DNA of 64,000 bases from Marinobacter maroccanus (GTDB lineage Bacteria; Pseudomonadota; Gammaproteobacteria; Pseudomonadales; Oleiphilaceae): assembly GCF_002933275.1 (NCBI RefSeq), contig NZ_PSSX01000004.1:186001-250000 (forward strand), read 5' to 3'. Position 1 is the first letter of the stretch. Every line of letters starts with the position of its first letter. The translations under genes and the position numbers were made by a program. The notes below the pieces were generated by a model that was not told where the DNA came from, did not search any database, and saw only the letters and a list, made by a program, of their open reading frames with translations. Shown in pieces: positions 63,631 through 64,000 of the stretch.

Positions 63631-63740
63631 GCAGGTGTTGGGCTAGGCTTTCCAAAACACGCTACGAGCACATCCATGTGCGCTTGTTTCGGGCCATCCT
63701 TGGCCCTCTACAGTTTTGGAAAGCCTACCCCAACACCTGC
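63631..63740. repeat. Dispersed structured repeat, copy 2
   Basis: A 110-bp element with 28-bp inverted arms (63631-63658 and 63713-63740), complementary at 27 of 28 positions. The interior holds ACGCT, the CACATCCATGTG hairpin, GCGCTTG and GGGCCATCCTTGGCCC. These are shared with the element at 5627-5740, in the same order and spacing. It fills the gap between two convergent genes. Confidence 0.9.
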
Positions 63741-63751
63741 CTCCGCTGGCT

Positions 63752-64000
63752 TTAGAGGTTTTTCAGGGTTGCCTCTAGTTCTGAAAGACTGTTGATCACT
63801 GCTGAGGGCTGAATCCCCCAGTCTTCAAACACCTTGTTCCGATCCCTCTGTACCCAGATTGCGAGTAATCCCGCAGCTCGGGCCCCAATCACATCCCAGG
63901 CGTTACTGGAGACAAGGCACAGGGGTTTTTCCCAGGAACCGGTTGCACGGCGGGCATAGGTGTAAACGGCAGGATCAGGTTTGAAACTCTTGATATCGTC
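63752..64000 (-). CDS. Haloacid dehalogenase-like hydrolase, C-terminal part
   Basis: An open frame enters from the right edge of the window and ends at a TAA (63752-63754); 82 residues are visible. It begins in the core of a HAD fold: FKPDPAVYTYA supplies the motif-III lysine, LVSSNAWDVIGARAAGL is the motif-IV region with the SSNAWD signature of L-2-haloacid dehalogenases, and GLLAIWVQR follows. The N-terminal catalytic aspartate lies outside the window. The type II haloacid dehalogenase assignment rests on SSNAWD. Confidence 0.85.
   Translation of the reverse strand, partial: DDIKSFKPDPAVYTYARRATGSWEKPLCLVSSNAWDVIGARAAGLLAIWVQRDRNKVFEDWGIQPSAVINSLSELEATLKNL

Noticed and set aside
1-64000. 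tRNA, rRNA, CRISPR, integrase, transposase or phage genes
   Set aside because: I looked for these in the gaps and reading frames and found none. The gaps are short and explained by promoters, terminators and the repeats listed.

Overview
The window looks like chromosomal DNA of a GC-rich marine gammaproteobacterium, most likely Marinobacter or a close relative. This is inferred from gene content and order, not from a database search. Several blocks match, from memory, the Pseudomonas aeruginosa chromosome: rpoH-ftsX-ftsE-ftsY-rsmD, mutM plus a small secreted protein, and pyrX-pyrB-pyrR-ruvX-yqgE-tonB-gshB-pilGHIJK-chpABC. The block yrfG-hslR-hslO-pckA is arranged as in enteric bacteria. I see no rRNA, tRNA, CRISPR array, prophage or insertion sequence. 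Nearly all of the DNA is coding and in operons.

Layout. 1-3.8 kb: a partial secreted protein, greB, a candidate small RNA, a small orphan gene and an OmpR-type two-component system. 3.9-5.6 kb: hydroxypyruvate isomerase and tartronate semialdehyde reductase (glyoxylate/hydroxypyruvate metabolism). 5.8-10.6 kb: sigma-32, the FtsEX divisome ABC pair, the SRP receptor FtsY and the rRNA methylase RsmD. 10.7-17.1 kb: fatty acid desaturase, MutM, nucleotidase YrfG, heat-shock proteins Hsp15 and Hsp33, and PEP carboxykinase with an unusual leader. 17.5-22.4 kb: a TRAP-type transporter of the T/QM/P kind, split by an HU gene. 22.6-28.3 kb: pyrimidine biosynthesis with an inactive dihydroorotase homologue, RuvX, YqgE, TonB and glutathione synthetase. 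28.5-42.1 kb: the complete Pil/Chp chemosensory system for type IV pili, including a 2530-residue ChpA. 42.2-44.3 kb: zur-znuC-znuB. 44.4-53.4 kb: signalling and housekeeping genes (PAS sensor, CDGSH protein, patatin, two c-di-GMP enzymes, FolE/FolX). 53.4-57.1 kb: a MerR-controlled copper-type P-ATPase operon with a tiny His-tailed membrane protein. 57.3-64 kb: a Cache-GGDEF protein, RNase II, an acyltransferase, a PHA-synthase-like hydrolase and a partial haloacid dehalogenase.

The most interesting items are not ordinary genes. (1) Two copies, 58 kb apart, of a roughly 112-bp highly structured repeat: the outer 28-bp arms differ in sequence but remain self-complementary, and the core hairpins are conserved. 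(2) Two 30-bp palindromes of a second family, each just after a stop codon. (3) Interleaved inverted repeats in the pckA leader, which would form a pseudoknot or two alternative structures. (4) A candidate small RNA with a C-rich loop and its own terminator upstream of greB.
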